NCBI RefSeq assembly: GCF_002804125.1
Contig: NZ_CP024966.1
Coordinates: 434,001 to 498,000, forward strand
DNA length: 64,000 nt
Direction of reading: 5' to 3'
Source: Mesoplasma entomophilum
Lineage (GTDB): Bacteria; Bacillota_I; Bacilli_A; Mycoplasmatales; Mycoplasmataceae
Below are positions 20,376 through 32,980 of the stretch, piece by piece (positions within the stretch are counted from its first letter, which is position 1; every line of letters begins with the position of its first letter). The position numbers and the translations under genes were made by a program. The notes under the pieces are model-generated. The model searched no databases, was not told the origin of the DNA, and was given only the letters and a program-made list of their open reading frames with translations.

Positions 20376-21506
20376 TTACGAGAACAAACTTGTTGCACCA
20401 ATAGCAGACGATATTAGTATTCAAAATGGTATTGTAATTATACTTGTTAAAATTGTCAAAGTACCTACATGAGAGGCGATTTTTGGTTCTTTATTGTAAA
20501 TAATTGCATATCCTACAATTGTGTTGGCTGTTGGTGAAGCTATGATTGCTACACATAATACAAATGCTAGTGAAGTTATACCTTTTCCAGTAGTTATTTT
20601 CAGTAATAAGCTAAATATAATAAATAATCCAACGCAAAATAACGGTGTAATTATATTTTTTACAAAAGTTGCTCATCAAACTAAACATGATTGGAAAGAT
20701 TCTTTGATTTGACTCTTTGCTAAAACTGCTCCCATTGAAAATCATGCAAGTGGACTAGCTAATGGAGCTAATATACCTAATACTTGATTTAAACCTGGAA
20801 TAAATTTATCTATTCTACTTATTGAATAATATGTATTATTTATGTGAATTACTTTAACACCTGGAATTAATTGAAATAATCATAAAAATATTCCTATAAA
20901 TGTAGCTATTATAACTGGGTTTTTAAAAACTTTAAGCATGCTCATAAATGAAAACTTTTGTTTTTCAGCTAACAAACTATTTTGTACTTCGTTTTCATCA
21001 TATCTTTTCTTTTTCATTATATTATCCGCTGCTGAATACATGAAAATTCAAAATCCAATTAAAAATAATGATGAATATAAATCTATTGACTGTTGCTGAT
21101 CAGCTGGAGATATTGCTTTTATAATCATTACACCAAAATAAACTGCTGATGAAAAAGCAACACTCATTCCTAAAGTATCTTGTATTGATTTTGTCTTACC
21201 TATGAAAAAATATTTGGAACCAAAAGTTAAACTTGTATAAAATATCAAACCTAAAATTGCTACAAAAATAGATTCTCAAATATAATCAGTATTTATATCA
21301 ATTAAAAAACTTTTAAGTGCTAATGCAGGCAATGCCGCATATAAAATTATCTTCACAACAACTTTTTCTCAATCAGCAAAAATGAGTTTTTTTCTTTGAA
21401 ATATGAAGCCTATAAAAATAATAAACGATGCTGCTATTAGAATGCTTCAAAAATTAAAATTTGATAATACATCTATCATAGCTTTTATTGAACTACTATA
21501 AAACAT
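20376..21506 (-). CDS. AEC (auxin efflux carrier) family transporter
   Basis: 376 residues with about ten membrane helices in two five-helix halves. The features fit the AEC family, which in bacteria carries malate, malonate or similar carboxylates: helix 1 end FQRKK, a central loop rich in Lys and Glu (KKKRYDENEVQ), then the second half containing PLASPLAWFSMGAVLA and ASPTANTIVGYA. GGAGAA lies seven bases before the ATG. It is separated from the PAP2 gene by a terminator, so it is monocistronic. Substrate not known. Confidence 0.85.
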
Positions 21507-21580
21507 TTTTTTCTCCAAAACTATATTTATAACAATTATAAAGTATTAATAATTTGATAAGTTACATAAATATAAAAAAA

Positions 21581-21595
21581 TGAACCTTTAGTTCA
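21581..21595 (-). terminator. Terminator of the peptidase gene
   Basis: Short stem TGAAC / GTTCA flanked by AAAG and by seven T on the minus strand, six bases after the stop. Confidence 0.6.
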
Positions 21596-21601
21596 CTTTG
21601 A

Positions 21602-22675
21602 TTAAAATTTAAGTTTTACTAATTCTCTTGTTGCTGAAGTTAGCATTCTGTAACCGTCTTTTAAAACTAAAATATCATCTTCAATTCTAACTCCACCTAA
21701 ACCTGGAATGTAAATTCCTGGTTCAATTGTTAAAGTCATGTTTTCTTTTAAAACAGTATTACCTGCAGCAGATGCATATGGTTCTTCGTGAATTTCAACT
21801 CCATAACCATGACCTAAACCATGAGTAAAGTATCCACCATACCCTCTTTTTTCAATGAAATCATAAACTTGTTTATGTATTTCTCCAGCATTAACACCTT
21901 CAGATACTAAACTTATTCCTAATGATTGTGCTTCATAAACTGCATTATAAATATCCTCTAATTTAGCATCAATTTCACCAATAGCAATAGTTCTAGTTTG
22001 ATCTGAGCAATATCCATTGTAATAACATCCCATATCAATAGTTACAAGATCTCCAACTTCTATTTTTTTATCAGTTGGAACAGCATGAGGCATACTTCCG
22101 TTTACACCAGATGCAATAATAGTATCAAATGATATTTTTTCAGCACCTTTTACTAGGAATTCATTATCTATAAATCTTTGCAATTCTTTTTCAGTCATCC
22201 CTGGTTTTACATAGTCAAGAATTGCTTCAAAAACTTCATTTGTGATGTCACAAGCCTTTTGCAACTGTTCAATTTCTCACTCATCTTTAACAATTCTGAT
22301 TTCTGAACAATTTATTGGTACTAGAGTTTGATCTTTAAAAATTGAAGTATATTTTTCAAAATCTGCATAATGTACTCAATCTGATTCAAATCCTAATTTT
22401 TTCACATCATGTTGTTTTAAAATTTCTTTTATTTGAGTAAATAAATTATTTGAGAATTCCCTGATTTCGATTTCAGCTGGAATATTTTTTGAATTTCTTG
22501 CAGCTGTAATGTATCTTCCATCAACTAATAAATAACTTTTTGTTTTAGTTACTAATAAATATCCTAATGAAGATTTAAATCTTGAAAATCAGTATCTGTT
22601 TTCAGGCGAGTAAAATAAAATTGCCTCCGCTGAATTAGAGTCTAATAATTCATTTATTATTTCTTGTTTTTTCAT
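21602..22675 (-). CDS. pepP: M24-family aminopeptidase (Xaa-Pro type)
   Basis: 357 residues, normal for bacterial Xaa-Pro aminopeptidase/dipeptidase. An N-terminal creatinase-like domain is followed by the pita-bread catalytic domain with all five metal ligands: TIDMGCY, CSDQTRT, THGLGHGYG, TIEPGIY and GGVRIEDD. It releases N-terminal residues before proline from peptides in the cytoplasm. AAGGAG precedes the ATG. One gene between terminators; whether PepP or PepQ type cannot be decided by eye. Confidence 0.92.
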
Positions 22676-22720
22676 AAGTACTCCTTGTTTGAATTAATTT
22701 TTATATTTAGATAAAAAAAT

Positions 22721-22740
22721 AAAATAGTTAAAACTATTTT
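22721..22740 (-). terminator. Terminator overlapping the end of rpmG
   Basis: Stem AAAATAGTT / AACTATTTT followed on the minus strand by TATTTTTTT; the rpmG stop is on the stem. Confidence 0.65.
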
Positions 22741-22877
22741 TTTTGTTTATGTAATTCGTGTTTGTTACAGTTGCTGCAGAATTTTTTAACTTCTATTTTT
22801 TCTTTTTTCTTATCGTTTTTACCAATGTAATTTTCATTTTTACATTCTGTACAACGTAGAATATATTTTTCACGCAT
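22734..22877 (-). CDS. rpmG: 50S ribosomal protein L33, zinc-ribbon type
   Basis: 47 residues, normal size. It has the pair CTEC near residue 9 and CSNC near residue 37, so it is the zinc-binding (C+) form of L33. The true start is [20 protein letters not shown] precedes it, while a longer reading begins without a ribosome-binding site. It is monocistronic, between the peptidase gene and the divergent lipoprotein gene. Confidence 0.95.
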
Positions 22878-22906
22878 AAACGTCACCTCGCTAAACTTTT
22901 TCTTGT

Positions 22907-22923
22907 ATAGATACAATATCTAT
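22907..22923. promoter_or_regulatory. 17-bp palindrome over the rpmG -10 box
   Basis: Perfect inverted repeat ATAGATA-CAA-TATCTAT. The right part of the minus-strand promoter is formed by TTGATA (22931-22936) and TATCTA (22908-22913) at 17-base spacing, so the palindrome covers the -10 box and could be an operator. Regulator unknown. Confidence 0.45.
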
Positions 22924-23060
22924 TTAATATTATCAACCTTTCTACTTTTTTACAAGTTAGATGACAAAATATTTTATTATTAAATATTAAATTGGTTATT
23001 TTTAATGTTTTATAGTAAAATATTATTAATGATTTTATTCATTCAACTTAAGGAGGAATT

Positions 23061-24122
23061 ATGAAAAAATTAATAGCCCTTTTAGGAGCAGTAACTTTAA
23101 CAGCATCTTCAGCTTCACTTGTTGTTTCTTGTGGAAATAGTTCAGTCCCAGCTTATGATAACTTTTCTAAATTAGCTGATGCAACTAGACCAACCTTAAA
23201 TGAAGATGGTGAAATGCAAAAAAATGGTTCAACTCTTGTCTACTATATTGGTGCACAAGATAATCTTTCTTCATTATCATTTGAATACGCGCTAAAAGAA
23301 GCAACTAATGTTGGTGAAGATGCAAGTTTAGATGAAGCTTTTGCAAAATTAAATGAAGCAAATGCAAGTGATGATAATACTTTTGGCGGGAATTTTAAAA
23401 ATATAGGTAATGTTTTTGAAACTAATGATGCATATGGTGAAGATGGTAATTTAGCACAAACTAATGTCACTTATAATAAAAAACAAAACTTATGATATTT
23501 TGAAAGTCAAACTGAATTATTTACTTTTAGTCAACAAGCAACTAGTACTAAAATAGAAATGCACGGTACCACAGTTGAAACTGTTGGTGATCTTTGAACA
23601 GACAAAGCAACTAAAAAAATATTAAATGATTGAATAAAACCTTCTGTAGCTAGAATGGTGTATTCAGCAAGTTATAATCCTTCTTCAGATAAAACTAAAG
23701 ACAAAGAAAAGATAAAAAAAGTTAATGAAGAAATTAATTCAAGAGTTGAAGCCATTAAAAATTCAAAAGGTCCTTTATTTTTAATAATAAGAAACGGTGA
23801 ATTTGTTGGATTCTTGCAGGGTTATGAAGCATATCAAGACCTTTGAAAATCGGGAGATAATACTACAATTGCTAAAGGTAAATATAAACCTGATGATTTA
23901 ATACAAACTTTTAATGAAAGCATTAAAAATGTAGTTAATACAAAAGATATTATGACTAACACATATTCACCAACAAGCGAAAGTTATGATTATGATTTGA
24001 GTAAAAATTCTAAGAGCAATTGAAATTGAAAGAATTGAGATAACTGAGTTGTTAGAGATTCTAAATCATCAGAATCTGAATCTGGATCAGAAACTTTCTC
24101 TTATAATTTAAATAAATACTAA
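23061..24122 (+). CDS. Lipoprotein of unknown function
   Basis: 353 residues. The signal peptide MKKLIALLGAVTLTASSAS is followed by a lipobox ending LVVSC with the modified Cys at residue 24, typical of Spiroplasma/Mesoplasma lipoproteins, so the protein should be anchored outside the membrane. No known ligand-binding fold is recognised. A central part (about 200-270) is well structured with LFLIIRNGEFVGFLQGYE. The C terminus is rich in Trp, Asn, Ser and Lys (SNWNWKNWDNW) and then Ser/Glu. A strong AAGGAGG precedes the ATG. Transcribed alone with its own terminator. Confidence 0.85.
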
Positions 24123-24147
24123 TAGGGTTAAGATCCTATTTTTTTTA
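24121..24147 (+). terminator. Terminator of the lipoprotein gene
   Basis: Stem AATAGG / CCTATT with an eight-base loop, followed by eight T; it starts in the stop codon. Confidence 0.75.
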
Positions 24148-24165
24148 TACGCTTATAAACAAAAA

Positions 24166-24185
24166 AATCAATCCGAAGATTGATT
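24166..24185 (-). terminator. Terminator of the tRNA cluster
   Basis: Minus strand 8-bp stem AATCAATC / GATTGATT closed by a TTCG tetraloop, then a T run, twelve bases after the last tRNA. Confidence 0.85.
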
Positions 24186-24197
24186 CTATTTTTTAAA

Positions 24198-24286
24198 TGG
24201 TCCCCAAGGCCAGACTTGAACTGGCACGGGAGATAAAGCCCGGTGGATTTTAAGTCCACTGCGTCTACCGATTCCGCCACTTGGGG
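24198..24286 (-). tRNA. tRNA-Leu (anticodon TAA)
   Basis: 89 bases including an encoded CCA. The acceptor stem CCCCAAG / CTTGGGG pairs fully; the anticodon loop is CTTAAAA, so the anticodon is UAA. The long variable arm fits a class II tRNA-Leu. Last gene of the five-tRNA cluster. It is a likely substrate of TrmL, encoded in this window. Confidence 0.95.
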
Positions 24287-24293
24287 ATGTATA

Positions 24294-24369
<76 letters not shown>

Positions 24370-24374
24370 AAAGT

Positions 24375-24449
24375 TGGTTGGGCTAGCAGGATTCGAACCG
24401 GCGCATGAGGGAGTCAAAGTCCCTTGCCTTACCGCTTGGCTATAGCCCA
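24375..24449 (-). tRNA. tRNA-Gln (anticodon TTG)
   Basis: 75 bases with encoded CCA. Acceptor TGGGCTA / TAGCCCA; anticodon loop CTTTGAC, giving UUG. The first base is U, as in many tRNA-Gln. Confidence 0.95.
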
Positions 24450-24454
24450 ATAAA

Positions 24455-24538
24455 TGGTGGAGGGGGAGGGATTCGAACCCCCGAACCGAAAGGAAGTGGG
24501 TTACAGCCACCCGCGTTTGACCGCTTCGCTACCCCTCC
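24455..24538 (-). tRNA. tRNA-Tyr (anticodon GTA)
   Basis: 84 bases with encoded CCA. Acceptor GGAGGGG pairs with CCCCTCC; anticodon loop CTGTAAC gives GUA; a long variable arm of about 13 bases fits bacterial class II tRNA-Tyr. Confidence 0.95.
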
Positions 24539-24545
24539 ATTTAAA

Positions 24546-24621
24546 TGGTGCTGACTAAAGGACTTGAACCTTCGACCTATTGATTACTAGTCAATTGCTC
24601 TACCAACTGAGCTAAGTCAGC
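24546..24621 (-). tRNA. tRNA-Thr (anticodon AGT)
   Basis: 76 bases with encoded CCA. Acceptor GCTGACT / AGTCAGC; anticodon loop CTAGTAA gives AGU. A wobble A at position 34 for Thr is unusual in bacteria but is known in Mollicutes. First gene of the cluster. Confidence 0.93.
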
Positions 24622-24664
24622 GATGCCTTTTTTTTGCTATCCTCTTTTAACAAGGACATTATTT

Positions 24665-24693
24665 ATTTTATATTATTAAATTTAAATAAACAA
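24665..24693 (-). promoter_or_regulatory. Promoter of the tRNA cluster
   Basis: Minus strand TTGTTT (24688-24693) and TAAAAT (24665-24670) with 17-base spacing, about 44 bases before tRNA-Thr. Confidence 0.55.
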
Positions 24694-24732
24694 GTAAAAT
24701 TTTGAAAAAAATAACTTTTTTTTAAAATAAAA

Positions 24733-24754
24733 AAAGTTGTTAATCAACAACTTT
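24733..24754 (-). terminator. Terminator at the end of plsC
   Basis: Stem AAAGTTGTT / AACAACTTT closed by a four-base loop, then TTTTATTTT on the minus strand; the plsC stop lies in the loop. Confidence 0.75.
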
Positions 24755-25879
24755 AAATATGTCTTTAATTTTTTTCTTATCTTTTGCTTTTTTAGCTTTT
24801 GTTTTGCCTGATTTTTTAAAATCTTCTCTATTTTTTAAATTAATTTTATTTATTATCTTGTGATCTAATAACATTTCTTTATCAGCTCATTTTTCCATAT
24901 TTTCAACAACAACTTTTCTTGTATTTTTTGTTAAGTCTTCTGTTTTTAATGAGATATGTTTTAAAGGCATGATTGGTTTGCCAAACACAACTTTAATTTC
25001 AATATGTTTTGGTCTGTTTTTACTAAATACTTGGTATGAGTTAATGATTGTTACAGGAACAACAGGGGCATTAGCCATTTGAGCTACTTTTAATGCTGCT
25101 GGTTGAAATTCACCCACTTCTTGTGAATGACTTCTTGTTCCTTCAGGGAATATAGCCAATGAACGTCTAAAATCAACAACTAATTCTTTTCCTTCTTTGA
25201 AAGCCTCTAATGCACTTCTTGGGTTTTTTCTATCTAATGGTATACAATCCATTAAACGTACAAATCTACCAAACTTTTTATCTTCTCATAATTCTTTTTT
25301 AGCAATGAATGCTAATGGTTGTTGTAAGTAAAAGTTATTTAAAGCAACAAGAGCTACTGGATCAAAGTTTGATTGATGATTAGGAGCTAAAATAACACCA
25401 CGATCTAATCAATTTTCAATTCCTTCACATTTAACTGTAATATCTGAAACATACAATATTCTTTTTGCAGCTTTTTTTACAAAATTATAACAATATTCTT
25501 CTGAAAAGTATCCTGGACTTTTGATATTTTTTTTGCTAATTTTCTTTGCTTTACGCATCATGTTTCACATTGGGAACCACATGTATGTCATTTTTCAAAA
25601 ATTTAATTTTAATTTTTCTTTTTTCTTTTTTGATTTTTTAACTTTTGGTTCTTGAACTGTTTTTGATTCAAACACTTCAACAGTTTCAACTGGTTTTGTT
25701 TTATTTTCTTTAACTTCAACTTTTTTTACAGTTGTTTTTTTAACTGCTGCTGTTTTGTCAGTTGATGTACTTTTTTTAGTCCCAGTTTTTTTAACTGCTG
25801 CTGTTTTGTCAGTTGATGTACTTTTTTTAGCCACAGGTTTTTTAGCTTCAGTTTTAATAATTTCTTTTTCTTTAGTCAT
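24740..25879 (-). CDS. plsC: 1-acylglycerol-3-phosphate acyltransferase with Lys-rich N-terminal extension
   Basis: 379 residues, about 140 more than a typical PlsC. Residues 1-95 are an extension very rich in Lys, Thr, Ala and Val with a 17-residue tandem repeat (KKSTSTDKTAAVKKT twice). The acyltransferase domain follows: hydrophobic N-terminal segment, APNHQSNFD (HX4D catalytic motif), IFPEGTRS and a PVVPVTI strand. It makes phosphatidic acid at the membrane. A Lys-rich tail ends the protein. GGAGAAAAT precedes the ATG, overlapping the folA stop. Alternative internal Met starts near residue 98 would give a normal-length enzyme. Confidence 0.88.
25740..25842. repeat. Two tandem 51-bp direct repeats inside plsC
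   Basis: Two copies with a 51-base period; about 39 bases in a row are identical. They encode the duplicated KKSTSTDKTAAVKKT segment of the N-terminal extension, in frame, so copy number could change without breaking the gene. Confidence 0.8.
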
Positions 25880-25880
25880 T

Positions 25881-26366
25881 TTATTTTCTCCTACTCATGT
25901 ATTCTACATAAAAGTGTTCTTTTTCCACTATACTTATTTTATCAAAATTATCATAATTAAAGTTTTTGATATGTATATTTCCTTCAAAATGATTTTTAAT
26001 AACACTTCTTATTATTTCGTCACAATCTTCAAAGAATAGTTCATAAATTTGGCTACCACCTATTATAAAAATATCTTTTGATTCAATTCCTTTAAACTTA
26101 TTAATAATTTCTTCTCTATTATTTATGAATATTAAATTATCTGCTTCTAAATGCTTATACTTATATATATCTCTTGTTAGTACATAATTGATTCGATTTG
26201 GCAGTCCTTTAAAGTTCATTGATTCAAAAGTATTGCTCCCCATTAATACATTCTGATTCAATGTTGTATTTCTAAAATGCTGCATCTCTTCTTTAATTGA
26301 TCAAGGCAATGAATTATCCTTACCTATGACTCCATCTTTTGTTTGTGCTCAAATCATCTTAATCAT
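25881..26366 (-). CDS. folA: Dihydrofolate reductase
   Basis: 161 residues, normal size. It starts MIKMIWAQTKDGVIGKDNSLPW, followed by the substrate Glu in SIKEEMQHF, VLMGSNTFESM and FIIGGSQIYE for NADPH binding. It makes tetrahydrofolate, needed here for formyl-Met-tRNA (fmt at 59876) and thymidylate. The start overlaps the end of acpS by eight bases and its stop is followed one base later by plsC, so the three form one operon. Confidence 0.95.
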
Positions 26367-26694
26367 TTTGTTTCACCGCCATACCAACTGAGTATTTTTT
26401 TTCATGTGAAATTGAAATTAATATATTCTTTAATTCTTTATTTAAAATAATAGGTGTTTTTTCAGTGTAACCTATATCAATTTTACTCATCACAAATTTT
26501 TGATCATTATTAAAAGTTTTGATGATAGCTTCTTTAACTGCTCATCTACCCGCAACAAATTCAATCTTAGATTTTTTTGATAATATTGTTTGTAACTTAT
26601 CAAGTTCAGAACTTGATAAAACTTTATTTAAAAAACTTTGTCTTAAATTAACTCTTTTATTTTTAACAATATCAATCCCAATTTTTTCTATCAT
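26359..26694 (-). CDS. acpS: Holo-acyl-carrier-protein synthase
   Basis: 111 residues, normal size. The motifs are GIDIVKNKRV near the start and FVAGRWAVKEAIIKT, with the metal-binding Asp and the catalytic Lys-Glu. It transfers phosphopantetheine from CoA to acyl carrier protein. GGATGAAAT precedes the ATG. First gene of an acpS-folA-plsC operon, two of which act in lipid synthesis. Confidence 0.95.
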
Positions 26695-26741
26695 ATTTCA
26701 TCCTTTATTTTATTTAATTTTATCAATTTATAGCAAATAAA

Positions 26742-26771
26742 AAAACCTCACGCTAACATTTGTGAGGTTTT
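26742..26771 (-). terminator. Terminator after the ileS-lspA-rluD-deaminase operon
   Basis: Stem AAAACCTCAC / GTGAGGTTTT with a ten-base loop and T run on the minus strand, four bases after the deaminase stop. Confidence 0.8.
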
Positions 26772-26774
26772 CAA

Positions 26775-27248
26775 TTAGTTTATTGATACTTTTACATTAA
26801 AATCATTAATTTGTTTGTATTCAATTTGTGCTGCATCTAGCATTTTCTTAGACGCTTTAACTTCGTTTGAATCTTTGTATTTATCTTCAAGATAAAATAC
26901 TTTTTTAATACCTGCTTGAATAATGATTTTAGTACATTCATTACATGGGAATAATGTTACATAAACATCACAATCAGTTAAATTAGTTCTGGCACTCACA
27001 ATGGCATTTAACTCGGCATGAGCTACATATGGGTATTTAGTATCAATTCATTCCCCTTCTCTTGTTCAAGGAAATTTATCATCGTCTACACCTCTGGGAA
27101 AGCCATTATAACCTGTAGATATTATTTGATTTAATTTATTTACAAGAATAGCACCAACCTGAGTTGAAGGATCTTTACTTCTCATTGCACAAACTTTTGC
27201 AACGGTCATAAAGAATTGTTCTCAGCTTAAAAAATCTTCTCTTTTCAT
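26775..27248 (-). CDS. Deoxycytidylate deaminase (ComEB family)
   Basis: 157 residues, normal size. Zinc-binding motifs are HAELNAI and PCNECTK, and the N terminus RSKDPSTQVGAILV matches dCMP deaminases. It converts dCMP to dUMP for thymidylate synthesis. ComEB of Bacillus subtilis belongs to the same family, but here it lies far from comEC. Its ATG overlaps the stop of the rhomboid-like gene (TAATG). One TGA is Trp. Confidence 0.92.
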
Positions 27249-28699
27249 TATAATTTTAATCCTAAACTAAAACTTGAAATTGAATCAATTATAGATGCAA
27301 TATTATTTGTTGCTACTGGAGTAGATTGCATAGGGAATTTATCATTTCAAAGTCCCTGTTCAAATCTTCCAATTCATCCAATTTTTGCAATAATTTGGTT
27401 ATAGTGATCAAAATTACCACCAATATTATTTTTTGCATAAAATTGTAAGGCAGTAATAACATTATAGTTATATGCTGGGGCGTTTTTAAGAGTCACAGCA
27501 AATACTATTCCTACAACTATAAATACAATTAAGAATAAAATTAAAATGTTTTCTCTTCATGTTCATTCTTTAACTGGTTTTTTAACTAATCCAGCAAAAA
27601 TAGAACCAAAGATGATACCTGACATTAATACTGAAAATGAACTTAATTGGTCTTGACTATTAAATATAGCTAAGATGATTAAAATTATTGGTCAAATAAC
27701 TTTAACTTTACCAAATCTTGCAATTGGAGATGTTTCTCCTGAAATATTCATTGCTAATATACCAACCATGATTCCTATAATTGGTAAAGAACCAGAAGTT
27801 ATTGTATATGGAAGTGTAGCTGAAACTACAAATCCAAGTGTAATATATGCTAAAACAAATGAAATAGCCAGCTTTCAAACATTACCGATAATAATTTCAG
27901 TAATTTTACTTATTGAAAATAGTGAGGTTGTTAATAAGAAAATCATTAATGCACTAAACACTATACCATTAGCAGAATCCATCGCACTAAATCCATAAGT
28001 AAATATTCTTCATCATTGTCCACCAGCAATTGTTAGTGATTGATTGGTTCCACCAAATATAATCATTGGCGCTTGTCACCAAATAGTTGATAAATAAGAA
28101 GGCTTTTCAGCACCACCACTACCATAAGCAACTTCTTGTAGAATACTTAAATTCATAAATAATCCAATAATTGTAAATGAAACTGGCATTATTATGAAAA
28201 AGAATAAAATAATTCAAGTGAAGCCAATATTATTGTTTTTAATTTTATTTAAAGCAATTTTAAAATTGTTTAATTTGATTTCATCATTTAATTCTTCATC
28301 TTGAATCTTATTTTCTTTTACTTTTTCTATTGAAATATAACTTTCGTTTAATTTTGAAATTGATGGTAAGAATTTAACTAAATTATTTTTAAGTTCCTTT
28401 GGTGTAGTTACAACCAAAATTTCAGTATCGTCTTCAGTTAAATTATTTTCATTTTCACTAATCACAATTTTTAATTTTTTAATTTTTTGACTCATAAAGT
28501 TTTTTTGCGCACTCATTTCAATGTTTGATCAAGTTTCTGTTGAACCTTGAATTTGAACTTCTATCAGTGCATACTCATTAGAATTATTAATAAATAAAAC
28601 ACGTGATTCTTTTATTTTTTTATCCACATTTTTGTATTTGTATTCTTTCTTTAAAAACTTTACTAATGCCTGATAAGTGTTAGATTGTTTTTCAGTCAT
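27248..28699 (-). CDS. Rhomboid-like membrane protein without clear catalytic residues
   Basis: 483 residues. Residues 1-160 are cytoplasmic, charged and mixed alpha/beta. About six membrane helices follow. The loop GGQWWRIFTYGF (about 228-238) matches the WR motif of rhomboids, and TSGSLPIIGIMVG (about 301-313) lies where GASGAIFGLLG is expected. The usual helix-2 His/Asn are absent and the expected His of the last helix is Leu (VLMSGIIFGSIFAG). So the fold is probably rhomboid, but protease activity is doubtful. A C-terminal soluble part of about 85 residues follows. It overlaps rluD by 20 bases and the deaminase by one. Confidence 0.65.
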
Positions 28700-29615
28700 T
28701 TTCAACACCACCCTCCTGAAGAATTTTATCAGTAAATTCTTTTGGTAATTCTGCTTTTAATTTTACCATTTCTTTTGTGATTGGGTGTAAAAATTCTAAT
28801 TTATAGGCATGAAGCATTTGTCCGAAATCAGTTTGCTTTTCAGCTAACTTACCATATGCAGGGTCATTTACTATAGGATGTTTAATGAAATTGAAGTGAA
28901 CTCTAATTTGATGTGTTCTACCTGTTTCAATTGCACATTTAACTAAAGTAGTTTTATCTAGACGTTTAATAACATCAAAATTTGTTACTGCATATTTAGA
29001 ATTTTTTGATGTTACCATCATTTTTTTACGATCATTTTGATGTCTTCCGATCGGCGCATCAATGATCCCTTTATCTTCTTTAATTTCACCTCATACTAAA
29101 GCTACATATTCTTTGTATATTTCATGGTTCTTTAACATTTCAGTTAATACTTGATGAGACTTATCATTTTTAGCAACAATTAGTAACCCTGTAGTTTGTT
29201 TATCAATTCTATGAACAATACCTGGTCTTTCAATTCCACCTATTGTGCTTAAAAACTCAGCATCTCTGCCTAGTAAGGCATTAACCATTGTTCCTTCAGT
29301 ATTTCCAGCACCTGGGTGAACAACCATGTTATTTGGTTTGTTAACAACTAAAATATCATCGTCTTCATAAACAATATCTAAATCTATTTTTTCTGGATTA
29401 ATTGTTGATGATTTAACTTCAGGAATTGTTATTTCAATTTCAATATCTCCAATCAAGTTAAAGTTTTGTTTTGTTTCAACATTTCCATTAACTTTAATAT
29501 TTCCATCTTTAATTAAAGTTTGAATGTAACTTCTTGAATATTCGGTAGATTCAGCCAATGCATCTACCAAGTATTTATCTAATCTTACTTTTTCGACATT
29601 AGCTATCAATTTCAT
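28680..29615 (-). CDS. rluD: Pseudouridine synthase, RluD/RluA family
   Basis: 311 residues, normal size. An N-terminal S4-like domain (VRLDKYLVDAL) is followed by the catalytic domain with GIVHRIDKQTTGLLIVAKND (catalytic Asp in HRID) and ETGRTHQIRVHF. It converts uridines of large rRNA to pseudouridine. The last codons read through a TGA as Trp before TAA. It overlaps lspA upstream by 17 bases; ileS-lspA-rluD order is common in Firmicutes. Confidence 0.93.
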
Positions 29616-30210
29616 TTATTTCTACCTCTTTATTCATTTCTTTTTCTTTTTTTGGTTTAAATACATGGAATATTTCAATTATGAAACAAATTGCTCCAAA
29701 TCCAATCCCTATGTTTACTCACATGTCAGCTAAATTAAATATATAGCCTGATGATCCTAAAAAATTAAAATCTCAAACAAACATATCAACAACTCCACCA
29801 TAAACTTTATTTACTTCATCAAATGGCGCTCATGATCTAGCTAATAAATTAGCAAATCCACCAGCTAGTAAAAGTGATGAAGTTATAATTCATTTTTTAT
29901 CATTTAAAAATATAAATAGAACTATTAAACATATTACAAATACAGTTGCTAATGTTATTGCTAATTCAATTTTGTTTGAATTTCTTCCATAAGCTGATCC
30001 AGGATTAATAATAAAATTTAATTTTAAGAAACCTTTTATAAATTGTTTTTCTTCTTTTTGCTGCATTGTTGCTACAACAACTCATTTAACAATTCAATCT
30101 GCTAAAATCAAAAAACTCATAATTGGGGTTGCGACAACTAGTTTAAATTTTCACTTGAAATCATAGGCTTTTAAACCATAAACAAAATTGTTTATTCAAT
30201 TTTTAAACAT
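29599..30210 (-). CDS. lspA: Lipoprotein signal peptidase II
   Basis: 203 residues, somewhat longer than usual (150-170) because of an N-terminal extension and a charged C-terminal tail. Four membrane helices; conserved blocks are NPGSAYG, GGFANLLAR, GGVVDMF and FNLADMW, the last two holding the catalytic aspartates. It cuts signal peptides of prolipoproteins such as the one encoded at 23061. It starts 23 bases after ileS in a conserved operon. Confidence 0.93.
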
Positions 30211-30232
30211 AACTATCACCCCTTAAACATAT

Positions 30233-32959
<2,727 letters not shown>

Positions 32960-32980
32960 TTTCTAATCTCCTTTTAAAAA

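Noticed and set aside
28619-28627. TTATCCACA resembling a DnaA box
   Set aside because: A single copy inside a coding gene, with no cluster and no dnaA or dnaN nearby; no origin is supported.
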